Positions 44,322 through 53,064 of a stretch of 64,000 nucleotides of DNA are shown piece by piece. Under the pieces are notes generated by a model. It was not told the origin of the DNA, did not search any database, and saw only the letters and a list, made by a program, of their open reading frames with translations. Origin of the DNA: Nodularia sphaerocarpa UHCC 0038 (GTDB taxonomy: Bacteria > Cyanobacteriota > Cyanobacteriia > Cyanobacteriales > Nostocaceae); NCBI RefSeq assembly GCF_022376295.1, contig NZ_CP060140.1:4406356-4470355 (forward strand). Reading direction: 5' to 3'. The translations under genes and the position numbers were made by a program. Within the stretch, counting starts at the first letter, position 1. Each line of letters begins with the position of its first letter.

Positions 44322-46769
44322 TTACAGTTTACAAGTCTCGACGCGAGATAAGAGACTCAACATCCTCATATCCCACCCCCAATTATTACCCCCCATACTC
44401 CCAACCGGCCAAGCACCCCATCCATCACCAATTCCCCAAGCCAAAGGGAGGTGAGCATTCGGTGCTATGATATCAAAAGTAATATCTGTGTAGTACAACC
44501 AGTTTCCGCCTTTTCTCCATCCTACCTTGTCCCCAAAGGCTTCCCAAATTTGTCCGCCATCCCCCAAACTTTGATAAATGCGTTTCTGCAACCAAAAACC
44601 AAAGCGCCCATTGCTATATTTTACCCACAACTGGTCAATAGTGCGGAGGTCTTCACAGGGAAAATTATCAATACTTTCAACATTTAACCAACCTTCGTTT
44701 TCCCGGTTCACCACCGCTAGCATTACCCGCGTTGTTTCCGTATCTGCTTCTTTCCACTTACCCGCCGCTAACAGCTGCTCCAGTATTTTATACTGGCTAG
44801 GTATGGTAGCAGGTGGTGCAGAAACCTCAGATGGTGGTGAAGTAACTGATTGAACAGGATTCACAGGATTAATAACTTCTGGAACACACAGTTTACAACT
44901 CTCGACACGAGACAAGATATGTCCCACCCATCCACCACCCACATTCCCAATGCTCCATGAGCCTACAACACCCAAAGGGAGGTGTGCTTCTGGTGCTGTG
45001 ATGTCAAAAATAATATCTCCCCAATTCAACCAGCTTTTTTCTTTTCTCCATCCTACCCTCTCTCCAAAAGGTTCCCATACCTTTAAGTCGCACTCTTTCG
45101 TTCCCCCCAAGCTTTGATAAATCCGCTTCTGCACAGAAAAGCCAAAGCGCCCATTGCTATATTTAACCCACAACTGGTCAATAGTGCGGAGGTCTTCACA
45201 GGGAAATTTATCAGTAGTTTTACTATCTAACCAACCTTTGTTTTCCCGCTTCGCCACTGCTAACATTACCCGCCTTGTTTCCTCGTCCGCTTCTTTCCAC
45301 TTACCCAGAGCGAGTAAGTCACGCAAATGACTATAGTCCATTCCCACAGATGATTTTAGTCCCCCGTCCTCGCTTGCGGGGAGGGAGTACAAGTCTCGAC
45401 GCGAGAGAAGAGACCAAAAATTGCATTGCGGAGTAGACCGCTTATCCCCAATTTTGTCACTCAAATACGGAAGGTGGGCTTCTGGTGCTGACATATTAAA
45501 AGTAATATGCTTGTAGTACAACCAGCCTCCTCTTTTTCTCCATCCAATTTTGTCCGCAAAGCCTTTCCATATATCATAACTATATTCTGTTGTTCCCCCC
45601 AAGCTTTGATAAATCCGCTTCTGAACAGAAAACCCAAAGCGCCCGTTACTGTATTTAACCCACAACTGGTCAATGGTGCGGAGGTCTTCACAGGGGAATT
45701 TCTCTATACTTTCAGTATTTAAACAACCTTTTGCTTCCCGGTTCACCACTGCTAACATTACCCGCCTTGTTTCCTCGTCCGCTTCTTTCCATCTTCCAGC
45801 AGCGAGTAAGTCACGCAACTTCCTATAGTCCATCCCCACAGATGATATTAGTCCCCCCTCCTCGCTTGCGGGGAGGGGGTTAGGGGGTGGGGTTTTTATT
45901 TTTAAAGCATGAATAACTTCTTCAACAGATTGATAACGCTGCTTAGGGATAGGATTTGCTAATTTTTCCAGAATCTTACCAAATTCATCACTAACAATAT
46001 TCCCCGTTAGGTAATCTCGCCATACCCATTCTCCCTCCATCACATCATATAAATCAAAGGGACTGATTTGAGTTAATAAATGCAGACAAGTCACCCCTAA
46101 ACTATATAAATCACTAATAAATTTAGGTTTCCCCATTAACTGCTCAGGAGCGCAATATTCCGCCGAGCCGATAATTGTTCCTGTAGCTGTGCGCTGTTTT
46201 TGCTCTACTACCTTAGCTGCGCCAAAATCCACTAAAAATAATTTATTGTCAGCACTGCGACGAATGATATTTTCTGGCTTAATATCTCGGTGAATTACCT
46301 GTTGGTTGTGAACAAACTGCAAAATATCCAACAGTTCTATTAATAATTCTCGAATCTGCTTTTCTGAGAAAACACCATTTTTGTCTAACTCGGCTTGTAG
46401 GGTTTCGCCTTTAACAAATTCTTGGACTAAATATTGGCGATTATCTGCGGTGAAATAAGCCATTAATTCTGGAATTTGGGGATGTTTACCCAACTCTTCT
46501 AAGCGTTCTGCTTCTTGGCTAAACAACTGCGAAGCCTTTTCAATGCTGTCTGTTCCTTGTGCTTGGGGTAGAAACTGCTTAATCACACAAAACGGTTTTG
46601 ATGGTTTATCTTCGTCAATGGCGAGAAATGTCCGACCAAAACCCCCTTGTCCTAAAATTGACCCAGGTGCATACCTTTCTCGCAGAAGTAACTTGCTACC
46701 GCACTTTTGGCAAAATTGGAAATTATCGGGGTTAGGGTGGAGACACTCAGGATTAAGACATTGACGCAT
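44322..46769 (-). CDS. Serine/threonine protein kinase with three C-terminal GUN4 domains
   Basis: An 815-residue protein. Order: zinc ribbon (CLNPECLHPNPDNFQFCQKC, 3-23), a PknB-type kinase domain (about 33-290) with GQGGFGRTFLA, CVIKQFL (Lys), VIHRDIKPENII and LVDFGAAK, then three GUN4 domains (roughly 310-455, 470-625, 665-815). Each has the core KWKEADEETRRVMLAV, FPCEDLRTIDQLWVKYSNGR and RFGF-x-x-QKRIYQSLG. GUN4 binds Mg-protoporphyrin/protoporphyrin IX and stimulates Mg-chelatase, so porphyrin sensing coupled to phosphorylation is an inference. Linkers before domains 1 and 2 (NPLPASEEGG, SLPASEDGG) come from a CTCCTCGCTTGCGGGGAGGG repeat. No membrane segment. Confidence 0.88.
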   Translation of the reverse strand: MRQCLNPECLHPNPDNFQFCQKCGSKLLLRERYAPGSILGQGGFGRTFLAIDEDKPSKPFCVIKQFLPQAQGTDSIEKASQLFSQEAERLEELGKHPQIPELMAYFTADNRQYLVQEFVKGETLQAELDKNGVFSEKQIRELLIELLDILQFVHNQQVIHRDIKPENIIRRSADNKLFLVDFGAAKVVEQKQRTATGTIIGSAEYCAPEQLMGKPKFISDLYSLGVTCLHLLTQISPFDLYDVMEGEWVWRDYLTGNIVSDEFGKILEKLANPIPKQRYQSVEEVIHALKIKTPPPNPLPASEEGGLISSVGMDYRKLRDLLAAGRWKEADEETRRVMLAVVNREAKGCLNTESIEKFPCEDLRTIDQLWVKYSNGRFGFSVQKRIYQSLGGTTEYSYDIWKGFADKIGWRKRGGWLYYKHITFNMSAPEAHLPYLSDKIGDKRSTPQCNFWSLLSRRDLYSLPASEDGGLKSSVGMDYSHLRDLLALGKWKEADEETRRVMLAVAKRENKGWLDSKTTDKFPCEDLRTIDQLWVKYSNGRFGFSVQKRIYQSLGGTKECDLKVWEPFGERVGWRKEKSWLNWGDIIFDITAPEAHLPLGVVGSWSIGNVGGGWVGHILSRVESCKLCVPEVINPVNPVQSVTSPPSEVSAPPATIPSQYKILEQLLAAGKWKEADTETTRVMLAVVNRENEGWLNVESIDNFPCEDLRTIDQLWVKYSNGRFGFWLQKRIYQSLGDGGQIWEAFGDKVGWRKGGNWLYYTDITFDIIAPNAHLPLAWGIGDGWGAWPVGSMGGNNWGWDMRMLSLLSRVETCKL

Positions 46770-46826
46770 CGACTCAACACCAGGGGTTTGTTATTTATGG
46801 CTCTAAAAATTATACATGGTTTCTGA

Positions 46827-46942
46827 GTAAGTTGGGTTGAGGAATCTAACTTGCTTCGGTGGAGGGTAAAGCAACATTTGCGAGACTTTGTTGGGTTTGA
46901 CTTCGTACCCCTACGGGGAAGCAAGCTACTACCCAACCTACA
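46827..46942. repeat. TAGGTTGGG-type inverted-repeat element
   Basis: It begins TAAGTTGGGTTGAGG and ends CTACCCAACCTACA. The interior has TTGTTGGGTTTGACTTCG, as in the other members of the family. It lies just upstream of the GUN4 kinase gene, so that gene has an element on each side. Confidence 0.6.
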
Positions 46943-47030
46943 ATTTTCTACAATTTTCTTAAATTTGACTTTTTACTTCCCGCTAGGGCGATTCCATAAA
47001 CATAGCGTTTCCTAGTCTAGTGAGGTACTA

Positions 47031-47100
47031 ATTTATCTGTATTTATCTGTATTTATCTGTATTTATCTGTATTTATCTGTGTTCATCTGTGTTCATCTGT
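47031..47100. repeat. Decamer tandem repeat, 7 units
   Basis: Five exact tandem copies of ATTTATCTGT followed by two of GTTCATCTGT, 70 bases in all. The period is 10, unlike the heptad repeats elsewhere. No coding capacity. Confidence 0.95.
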
Positions 47101-47233
47101 GGTCGAATAATTCTTGTAGTACCTATTGAGGTAGGAATAGCTATCAAAAGGTATTTCCTCGCAGATATCGCGTGTGCTTTTGACAAAATTACTGCGATCG
47201 CCACTTCTGATGTACAATAGTTCATTCTAATTT

Positions 47234-47443
47234 TTAATCTTCTAACAACCTCATCAATGCGTCAAGTTCAGGATCTTGTGAGTCTGATAATTGATGCTGT
47301 AATTCTAATATTTGATTCTTTAATACTTGCGATGTATAAACCATGTTAGATGATTGAGCAATTTTTAATTGACTTTCTTTGATTCTAATTTTTCTTAAAA
47401 GTTCATTTACAGCATCAATTGAGTTATAATCTTGAGAAATCAT
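47234..47443 (-). CDS. Small coiled-coil protein, unknown
   Basis: A 69-residue hydrophilic protein, helical throughout by composition (AVNELLRKIRIKESQLKIAQ, LKNQILELQHQLSDSQ), with heptad spacing of Leu/Ile that suggests a coiled coil. AAGG stands five bases before ATG 47443, a good ribosome binding site. It lies upstream of nothing in particular on its strand and downstream of the Uma2 gene by 190 bases. Not recognisable; an antitoxin-like or regulatory role would be a guess. Confidence 0.5.
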   Translation of the reverse strand: MISQDYNSIDAVNELLRKIRIKESQLKIAQSSNMVYTSQVLKNQILELQHQLSDSQDPELDALMRLLED

Positions 47444-47634
47444 CGCCTTACACCCATTCAGATATAAAGTTAAACTGGCGAAATATCTAATCTCGCTGGG
47501 TTGAAATTTCTACTATAAATTATACATCCTATTGACTCAAACTTGAGCCAAGGCATACAGTTAACTAAGGCTACAATGATTTAGGGTAAAGTCTCAGATT
47601 GTCAAAATAAATTTACAAATGTTATTCTATAACG

Positions 47635-48192
47635 CTAAGGGATTCCCGCCTGTTGAAAAATTTGTTGGGGCGTAATTTGCAGCCCTTCTAATAGAGAATC
47701 TTCTAAACTATCTTCACCAGTTTTTGTTTGCGGTCTATTATCAGGATAGAATATTGTCACTGTTTTCGCTCTGGCATCCACAACCCAAACTTCCATCACA
47801 CCAGCATCAAGGTAATCTGTGGCTTTGGCGCTCATTTGTCCAAAGCTTTGATCGGGTGAGATAATTTCAATGGCTAAGTCTGGAGGTATGGGACAAGGTT
47901 CATCTTCGATTACTTCACTAGATAGGCGAGAGTAGGAAACATAAAGCAAGTCTGGTACTGGAACCCAATCTTTATTTTGGCGTTTTAAAGTAACTGCCCA
48001 TTCAATACCAACTTCACCGCGATTTTCTGCCCACAATGTTAAAAGGGTGTAGATTGTACCTGTTACTCTGGAGTGATATCTTTTTGGTGCCATTTTCGGT
48101 TTTGCTTCGCCATCAATTAATTCGTGGGTGATATCCCCGAATGGTAAGGCGAGAAATTCTGAGAGTGTCAGTTGAGATTTAAGTTGAGTCAT
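47635..48192 (-). CDS. Uma2-family (DUF820) putative endonuclease
   Basis: A 185-residue protein of the large cyanobacterial Uma2/DUF820 family with a PD-(D/E)XK nuclease fold. Landmarks: TLSEFLALPFGDITHELIDGE, WVPVPDLLYVSYSR, PPDLAIEIISPDQSFGQMSAKATDYLDAGVMEVWVVD with the catalytic Asp/Glu and a Lys five codons later. Such genes are present in tens of copies in Nostocales; no function is established. Divergent from the glutaredoxin-like gene. Confidence 0.88.
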   Translation of the reverse strand: MTQLKSQLTLSEFLALPFGDITHELIDGEAKPKMAPKRYHSRVTGTIYTLLTLWAENRGEVGIEWAVTLKRQNKDWVPVPDLLYVSYSRLSSEVIEDEPCPIPPDLAIEIISPDQSFGQMSAKATDYLDAGVMEVWVVDARAKTVTIFYPDNRPQTKTGEDSLEDSLLEGLQITPQQIFQQAGIP

Positions 48193-48266
48193 AGCGTTAG
48201 CATGGCTGACTGTTGATTTAATTGTAGTTTGGTAAAGTTGAACTGAACTATCAATGTATTGAGAAA

Positions 48267-48554
48267 ATGCGCTTAATTTTATACAGCAAGCCGGGATGTC
48301 ATTTGTGTGAGGGTTTACAGGAGAAGTTGGAACAAGTCGAAAATCTCTGTTTTGAGTTGGAAGTTCGGGATATTACGACTCGTGAAGATTGGTTTTTGGC
48401 TTATCAGTATGAGGTGCCGGTAATTTGTTTATTGAACCACAGAGGCGCAGAGGACGCAGAGGGGGAGGGGATTGAGGAACGTTTACCGCGTCCTTCTCCT
48501 CGTGCTAGTGTGCAGCAGTTGGCGCAATTGTTGAGTAAGTATTTTTCTAATTAG
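48267..48554 (+). CDS. Glutaredoxin-like (DUF836) thiol protein with repeat-derived insert
   Basis: A 95-residue thioredoxin-fold protein: ILYSKPGCHLCEGLQEKLEQ gives an active-site C-x2-C (Cys11, Cys14) and YEVPVICLL the conserved cis-Pro. Between cis-Pro strand and the last helix (SPRASVQQLAQLLSKYF) the chain reads NHRGAEDAEGEGIEERLP, encoded by a CACAGAGGCGCAGAGGACGC repeat (48438-48465) seen in intergenic DNA here. The insert is in frame and in a loop, so the protein may still fold. It begins 74 bases from the divergent Uma2 gene and is followed by murE 52 bases later, perhaps co-transcribed. Confidence 0.78.
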   Translation: MRLILYSKPGCHLCEGLQEKLEQVENLCFELEVRDITTREDWFLAYQYEVPVICLLNHRGAEDAEGEGIEERLPRPSPRASVQQLAQLLSKYFSN

Positions 48555-48606
48555 GAAAAAATAATGCAGAATAATCGCAAGAGATTTTTGTGGCGAGGTT
48601 CACTAA

Positions 48607-50088
48607 ATGAAATTGCGGGAATTATTAGCGGCTGTAGATGGTGTTGATTATCGGGCTTTGGGGGATGCGGAAATTCAGGGTTTGAAGACCAATTCTCATG
48701 CTTGCGGTGTGGGTGATTTGTTTATTGGTATGCCTGGAACGCGTGTAGATGGGGGGGATTTTTGGCCAAGTGCGATCGCCTCTGGGGCTGTGGCGGCTAT
48801 TGTTTCACCGCAAGCTGTCCAAAAAAATCCTCCCACTGGTGAGGCTGTGGTTCTGAGTGCGGCAGATATGACTCAAGCCTGCGCCCAATTAGCGGCGGCT
48901 TTTTACGGTTATCCAGGACAAAAGCTTAAGCTGGTGGGTGTGACTGGTACTAATGGTAAAACTACGACTACTCATTTAATTGAATTTCTGCTCACGAAAG
49001 CCCATCTATCTACGGCTTTGATGGGAACTCTTTATACTCGCTGGCCTGGTTTTGAACAAACTGCTGTCCACACTACGCCTTTTGCTGTGGAATTACAACA
49101 GCAGCTAGCTGAAGCTGTGAATGCTGGTTGTGAGTTTGGGGCGATGGAAGTTAGTTCTCATGCTTTGGCGCAAGGTCGAGTTTTAGGGTGTGAGTTTGAG
49201 GTGGCGGTGTTTAGTAATCTCACTCAAGACCATCTAGACTATCACAGCGATATGGAGGATTATTTTGCAGCAAAGGCGTTGTTATTTAGTCCTGAATATC
49301 TCAAGGGACGGGCGATTATTAATGCTGATGATGACTACGGTCAGCGTTTAATTGCGTCTTTAAGTTCTGACCGGGTTTGGAGTTACAGTGTTAATAATCA
49401 CAGTGCTGATTTGTGGATGAGTGATTTAAGTTATGAGCCGAATGGTGTGAGCGGGATGTTACATACACCAAAGGGTGATGTGGCTTTTCGTTCTCCTCTG
49501 GTTGGGCAGTATAATTTAGAAAATCTTTTGGCGGCTGTGGGTGCGGTTTTACACTTAGGACTAGATTTGCAATCTGTGGCTACGGCGATACCTGAGTTTC
49601 CTGGGGTTCCGGGACGGATGGAACGTGTACAAATTAATCCTGAGCAAGAAATCAGTGTAATTGTGGATTATGCCCATACTCCTGATAGTTTGGAGAATTT
49701 GCTCAAAGCCGCACGGCCGTTTATTCGGGGAAAAATGATTTGTGTGTTTGGCTGTGGAGGCGATCGCGATCGCACTAAGCGCCCAAAAATGGGTAAAATT
49801 GCGGCTGAGTTAGCTGATGTGGCGGTGCTAACTTCAGACAATCCCCGGACTGAAGACCCAGAACGGATTTTACAAGATGTTTTGGCGGGAATCCCTGATA
49901 CTGCTAAACCTACAGTAATATGCGATCGCGCGATCGCTATTCGGACAGCAATTTTACAAGCACAACCCGGTGATGGGGTATTACTGGCTGGTAAAGGTCA
50001 CGAAGATTACCAAATTCTCGGCACAGAAAAAATCCATTTTGACGACCGAGAACACGCACGAGACGCTTTACAGGAAAGATTAAGTTAA
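48607..50088 (+). CDS. murE: UDP-N-acetylmuramyl-tripeptide synthetase
   Basis: A 493-residue ligase that adds meso-diaminopimelate to UDP-MurNAc-L-Ala-D-Glu in peptidoglycan synthesis. The P-loop is GVTGTNGKTTTTHLIE; other motifs are the carbamylated-Lys region HSDMEDYFAAKALLF, VDYAHTPDSLENLL, FGCGGDRDRTKRPKMG, and DNPRTEDP, whose DNPR marks diaminopimelate (not lysine) specificity. Full length. It follows the glutaredoxin-like gene and ends before the heptad repeat region. Confidence 0.95.
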   Translation: MKLRELLAAVDGVDYRALGDAEIQGLKTNSHACGVGDLFIGMPGTRVDGGDFWPSAIASGAVAAIVSPQAVQKNPPTGEAVVLSAADMTQACAQLAAAFYGYPGQKLKLVGVTGTNGKTTTTHLIEFLLTKAHLSTALMGTLYTRWPGFEQTAVHTTPFAVELQQQLAEAVNAGCEFGAMEVSSHALAQGRVLGCEFEVAVFSNLTQDHLDYHSDMEDYFAAKALLFSPEYLKGRAIINADDDYGQRLIASLSSDRVWSYSVNNHSADLWMSDLSYEPNGVSGMLHTPKGDVAFRSPLVGQYNLENLLAAVGAVLHLGLDLQSVATAIPEFPGVPGRMERVQINPEQEISVIVDYAHTPDSLENLLKAARPFIRGKMICVFGCGGDRDRTKRPKMGKIAAELADVAVLTSDNPRTEDPERILQDVLAGIPDTAKPTVICDRAIAIRTAILQAQPGDGVLLAGKGHEDYQILGTEKIHFDDREHARDALQERLS

Positions 50089-50155
50089 TAGGGATTGGGG
50101 ACTGGGGAGTGGGGAGAAGAAGCAGGGGAGCGAGGGGAGAAAAGATTATGACTTG

Positions 50156-50239
50156 CTAATGACCAATGACTAATGACCAATGACCAATGACCAATGACCA
50201 ATGACTAATGACCAATGACTAATGACTAATGACTAATGA
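50156..50239. repeat. Heptad tandem repeat, 12 units
   Basis: Twelve tandem heptamers of the types CTAATGA and CCAATGA. The right end overlaps the 3' end of the kinase-like gene at 50233, whose last codons (IGH and stop) are read from the repeat on the minus strand. Confidence 0.95.
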
Positions 50240-51675
50240 CCAATAACCGTTTGCTTACTGCTAACTTCCAAAGGTAAGAAAATAGTTAACACTTCCCCAT
50301 AGTGTTGGCGTTGACGTACAATCAACTTACCGCCAATAGCCTGAAATAGATGCTTAGTTGCCGCAATATTTAAACTAATCGTACCTGTTTCTGGTTGAAA
50401 CATCAGCAGTTGACCAAGGGCTTTGCGAATTGGTGGTGTGACATTCGCTGTGGCTGGGCTGCTTCCTGGGCAATGAAATTGGGGTGATAATTGTAACTTG
50501 AGTTGATCACCAGCCGGAATCACCTGTACTTGAATATGACTTCCTGGGGGTAAGCTACGGGTGAAATTCTCCATCAAACCAGTGAGGATCTGATCGAGCA
50601 TATTGGGGTTACTGACCACTGTAGGCAGTTGCTGCGGTAAAATGACATCTAAGGTCAAATTTCGTCGCTGCGCCGCTTGTTGCCAACGGGGGACACTCTG
50701 CCGCAACACCTGATCTAAGGACATCGGTGTAAGTTGAGTATTGGGAGATTTTACCGAAGGACAAGTTTCTAATTCTGCTGCTTTAAACAGTAACTCCATC
50801 CGGTCAATTTGCTCGGTACACTCGTGGTCAATAATTTCTAGCCGACTGGCGACTTTAGCTGGTAAATCTCGCCGTTTCAGTAGTAGGCGCGTCAGGGTGC
50901 GAATTGTGGTTAAGGGTGTGCGAACTTCGTGAGCAAAAGCTTGGAGTAATTCGACATCTGGGACTGGGGTTTGGGTTTTAGGCTCAGTCTTCTGTCCGCA
51001 GTTTCCAGTAGTTTCTGATACTTCCTTATGGGCTTCTGGTTCTGTCAATTCCTGAAGTAACAACTGGCTAAATTGAATGACGGTGCGGTAATCTGGTGCT
51101 AGTGGAGAATACTTTTGGACTAATGTATCAAGTTCCGCAAAAAGTTCGGGATTACTCAGCATTACCCTTGCACCGAGCGATCGCCAACTTTTATATACTA
51201 CTTCTGGATCAAAGGAAAATGAAAATGCTTTCTGACCGTTTTTATCTTCTTTTAAAATCAAGACTAATCTAAATTTGTCTGTGAAAACTAAGCAAAACCT
51301 CTCTCCCGCTAGTGGGTCGGCTGGTAATAAAGGTAACACTGATTCGTGGGGAACCGCTTCTTTATTTGCTACAGCGATCGCCCTAGGCATCTGAAATGGC
51401 ATCAGTGCTAAGGGATTAAATGGTTTGGCCGTAAAAGTAACAGTTTGTAAGCTTTGAGCTAATGCTGGCTGACTAAATAGAGGTGCTGGTGCAGCTAACA
51501 CTAATCCTTGAGTTCCATTAGGCGCAGCAGATCCTAAAGTATTGATTAGCAGTTGTTCTGTCGCTGCTAGACTGACGCGCCACTGTCGCTCTGCTTTGGT
51601 TGGTGAGCATTCAGCCACAGTTGCTTGACTTTCGGCTAAAATTTCACTCAGGCTTGGCAAGATCCATTGATACAC
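50233..51675 (-). CDS. Histidine-kinase-like protein with degenerate ATPase domain
   Basis: A 480-residue cytoplasmic protein. Residues 1-215 are an unrecognised N-terminal sensor half; a Glu/Thr linker follows; the H-box is ELLQAFAHEVRTPLTTIRTL with His249; and the C-terminal part has an N-box-like stretch (NMLDQILTGLMENFTRSLPP) and a G2-like end (FQAIGGKLIVRQRQHYGEVL). The D-box (DxGxG) and ATP lid are replaced by SPQFHCPGSSPATANV. It may thus be unable to bind ATP as usual and act as phosphotransfer partner or scaffold. No response regulator gene lies beside it. The stop lies inside a heptad repeat. Confidence 0.75.
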   Translation of the reverse strand: MYQWILPSLSEILAESQATVAECSPTKAERQWRVSLAATEQLLINTLGSAAPNGTQGLVLAAPAPLFSQPALAQSLQTVTFTAKPFNPLALMPFQMPRAIAVANKEAVPHESVLPLLPADPLAGERFCLVFTDKFRLVLILKEDKNGQKAFSFSFDPEVVYKSWRSLGARVMLSNPELFAELDTLVQKYSPLAPDYRTVIQFSQLLLQELTEPEAHKEVSETTGNCGQKTEPKTQTPVPDVELLQAFAHEVRTPLTTIRTLTRLLLKRRDLPAKVASRLEIIDHECTEQIDRMELLFKAAELETCPSVKSPNTQLTPMSLDQVLRQSVPRWQQAAQRRNLTLDVILPQQLPTVVSNPNMLDQILTGLMENFTRSLPPGSHIQVQVIPAGDQLKLQLSPQFHCPGSSPATANVTPPIRKALGQLLMFQPETGTISLNIAATKHLFQAIGGKLIVRQRQHYGEVLTIFLPLEVSSKQTVIGH

Positions 51676-52197
51676 AGGTATTCACCCCTTGATTTCAGAG
51701 CGACTGACAGCGCTTAAATTCGGCATTTCACTACTACATATCAGGTTATATTCTTTTGTGTCCTAAGGACAGTGGTAGAACCGAACAATATAGGTGCAAT
51801 TTCCCCTGTTAAGAGTTTAAATTGGGCGATCGCTGAATGTCTACCATATCTGTACTGCCAAAAATAGCGATCGCACACACTAAAACTTAAATTGTCACAT
51901 TAACTACCAGACTTCCCTAATACAGCACTTTGCAAGTCCCTTAATATCATAAATCTTGTGGGGAGGGCATACTTCGACAAGCTCAGTACAAGTCCTGCCC
52001 GCCCTGGACTTATGCAGATCAAATCTGCTGTATCATCCAGAAAAATAAGTAATTATTTAACTCCTCTAAGTAGGTAAACATGAATAAACCAAACTATGTT
52101 ACGACTCGTAAACAAGACCCAAACCCTTACTAATGACAAATGACAAATGACAAATGACCAATGACGACCCTAGCTAGTTAACTTTATTTACGCCGAC
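51676..52197. other. Gap with repeat elements
   Basis: It contains an element at 51922-52034 with terminal inverted repeats (ATACAGCA / TGCTGTAT) that shares its core with 8700-8822, heptad repeats at 52130-52164 (CTAATGA, CAAATGA, CCAATGA), and the 28-base segment 52173-52200 also found at 12804-12831. No gene is seen. Confidence 0.6.
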
Positions 52198-52989
52198 CTA
52201 CTTATTAGGTAACTTAGTTCCACAGCGTTTACAAAACCCAGCATCCAGATCATGAAAAGCCAAACCGCAACCTGAACAAACTGTTTCTACCTGATTAGCA
52301 GTTTTCACCAAGCGCTTAATTAAATCACCCACTTGCCAAGGAATTAAGGCAATACCTGTTAAAATCATCAATACTGTCAGCAGACGACCTAATTCAGAAA
52401 TTGGAGTCACATCACCAAAGCCCACAGTCGTCATAGTCACAACAGAAAAATAAAACGCATCCAAAAAAGTCGCAAAAACATGAGGATTAACTGGATTTTC
52501 AACTTGATAAATTAAGCCAGAGAAAACAAATATAATTGCAAATAAAGTAAATAATATTTTAGCAAAAATTACACCATCTTCGGTGTTGACACTGCCAAAT
52601 AAAAACCTCTTATCGATAAATCTAATTAATCTTAAAATTCTGAAACATCGTAATAGACGAATAAATCTAATATCAACTACTCCTAGAAAAAATGGTAAAA
52701 TTGCGATTAAGTCAATAATTGAGTAAAAGCTAAAAATATACCTAATTTTATTTTCAGCACTCCACAGACGCAGTGCATATTCTCCAGCAAAAATTATCAC
52801 TATAGCAGTATCGATAGCATCCAAATAGAAGCGAATCGCATCAGCAATATTATAAGTTTCTGTGACAAAAATTCCTGATGACACTAGCACCAAAGCCGCA
52901 AGTGTTAAATTAATAGCTTTACCTGTGGGCGTTTCCAGGTCTTTGAGATAAAATTCTGTTTTTTCTCTGCTTAGTAACATATTCATCAA
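52198..52989 (-). CDS. Voltage-gated-type potassium channel with C-terminal zinc ribbon
   Basis: A 263-residue six-helix channel: S1-S3 (INLTLAALVLVSSGIFVTET and on), an Arg-rich S4 (RFIRLLRCFRILRLIRFIDK), S5, the pore helix with the filter TMTTVGFGDVTP, and S6 (LLTVLMILTGIALIPWQVGD). The tail has a zinc ribbon, CSGCGLAFHD then FCKRCGTKL. It selects K+ by the GFGD filter; gating by voltage is implied by S4. Channels with such a ribbon are frequent in cyanobacteria. The stop codon lies in a repeated 28-base segment. Confidence 0.88.
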   Translation of the reverse strand: MMNMLLSREKTEFYLKDLETPTGKAINLTLAALVLVSSGIFVTETYNIADAIRFYLDAIDTAIVIIFAGEYALRLWSAENKIRYIFSFYSIIDLIAILPFFLGVVDIRFIRLLRCFRILRLIRFIDKRFLFGSVNTEDGVIFAKILFTLFAIIFVFSGLIYQVENPVNPHVFATFLDAFYFSVVTMTTVGFGDVTPISELGRLLTVLMILTGIALIPWQVGDLIKRLVKTANQVETVCSGCGLAFHDLDAGFCKRCGTKLPNK

Positions 52990-53064
52990 TTTAATACATT
53001 ACCCATAAATCACAGTACAATATAATATTATTCACATTTATCATTGGGAAATTCCTTTCTTCAG

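Larger units (their letters stand above)
46770..47233. other. Repeat-filled gap upstream of the GUN4 kinase
   Basis: Besides the TAGGTTGGG element it has a segment (46999-47030, TAGCGTTTCCTAGTCTAG) similar to 12575-12593, and the decamer tandem repeat at 47031. It should hold the kinase promoter. No gene is seen. Confidence 0.5.

Noticed and set aside
44198..44470. 90-codon frame at the 3' end of the GUN4 kinase
   Set aside because: It combines a repeat element and the antisense of the kinase end.
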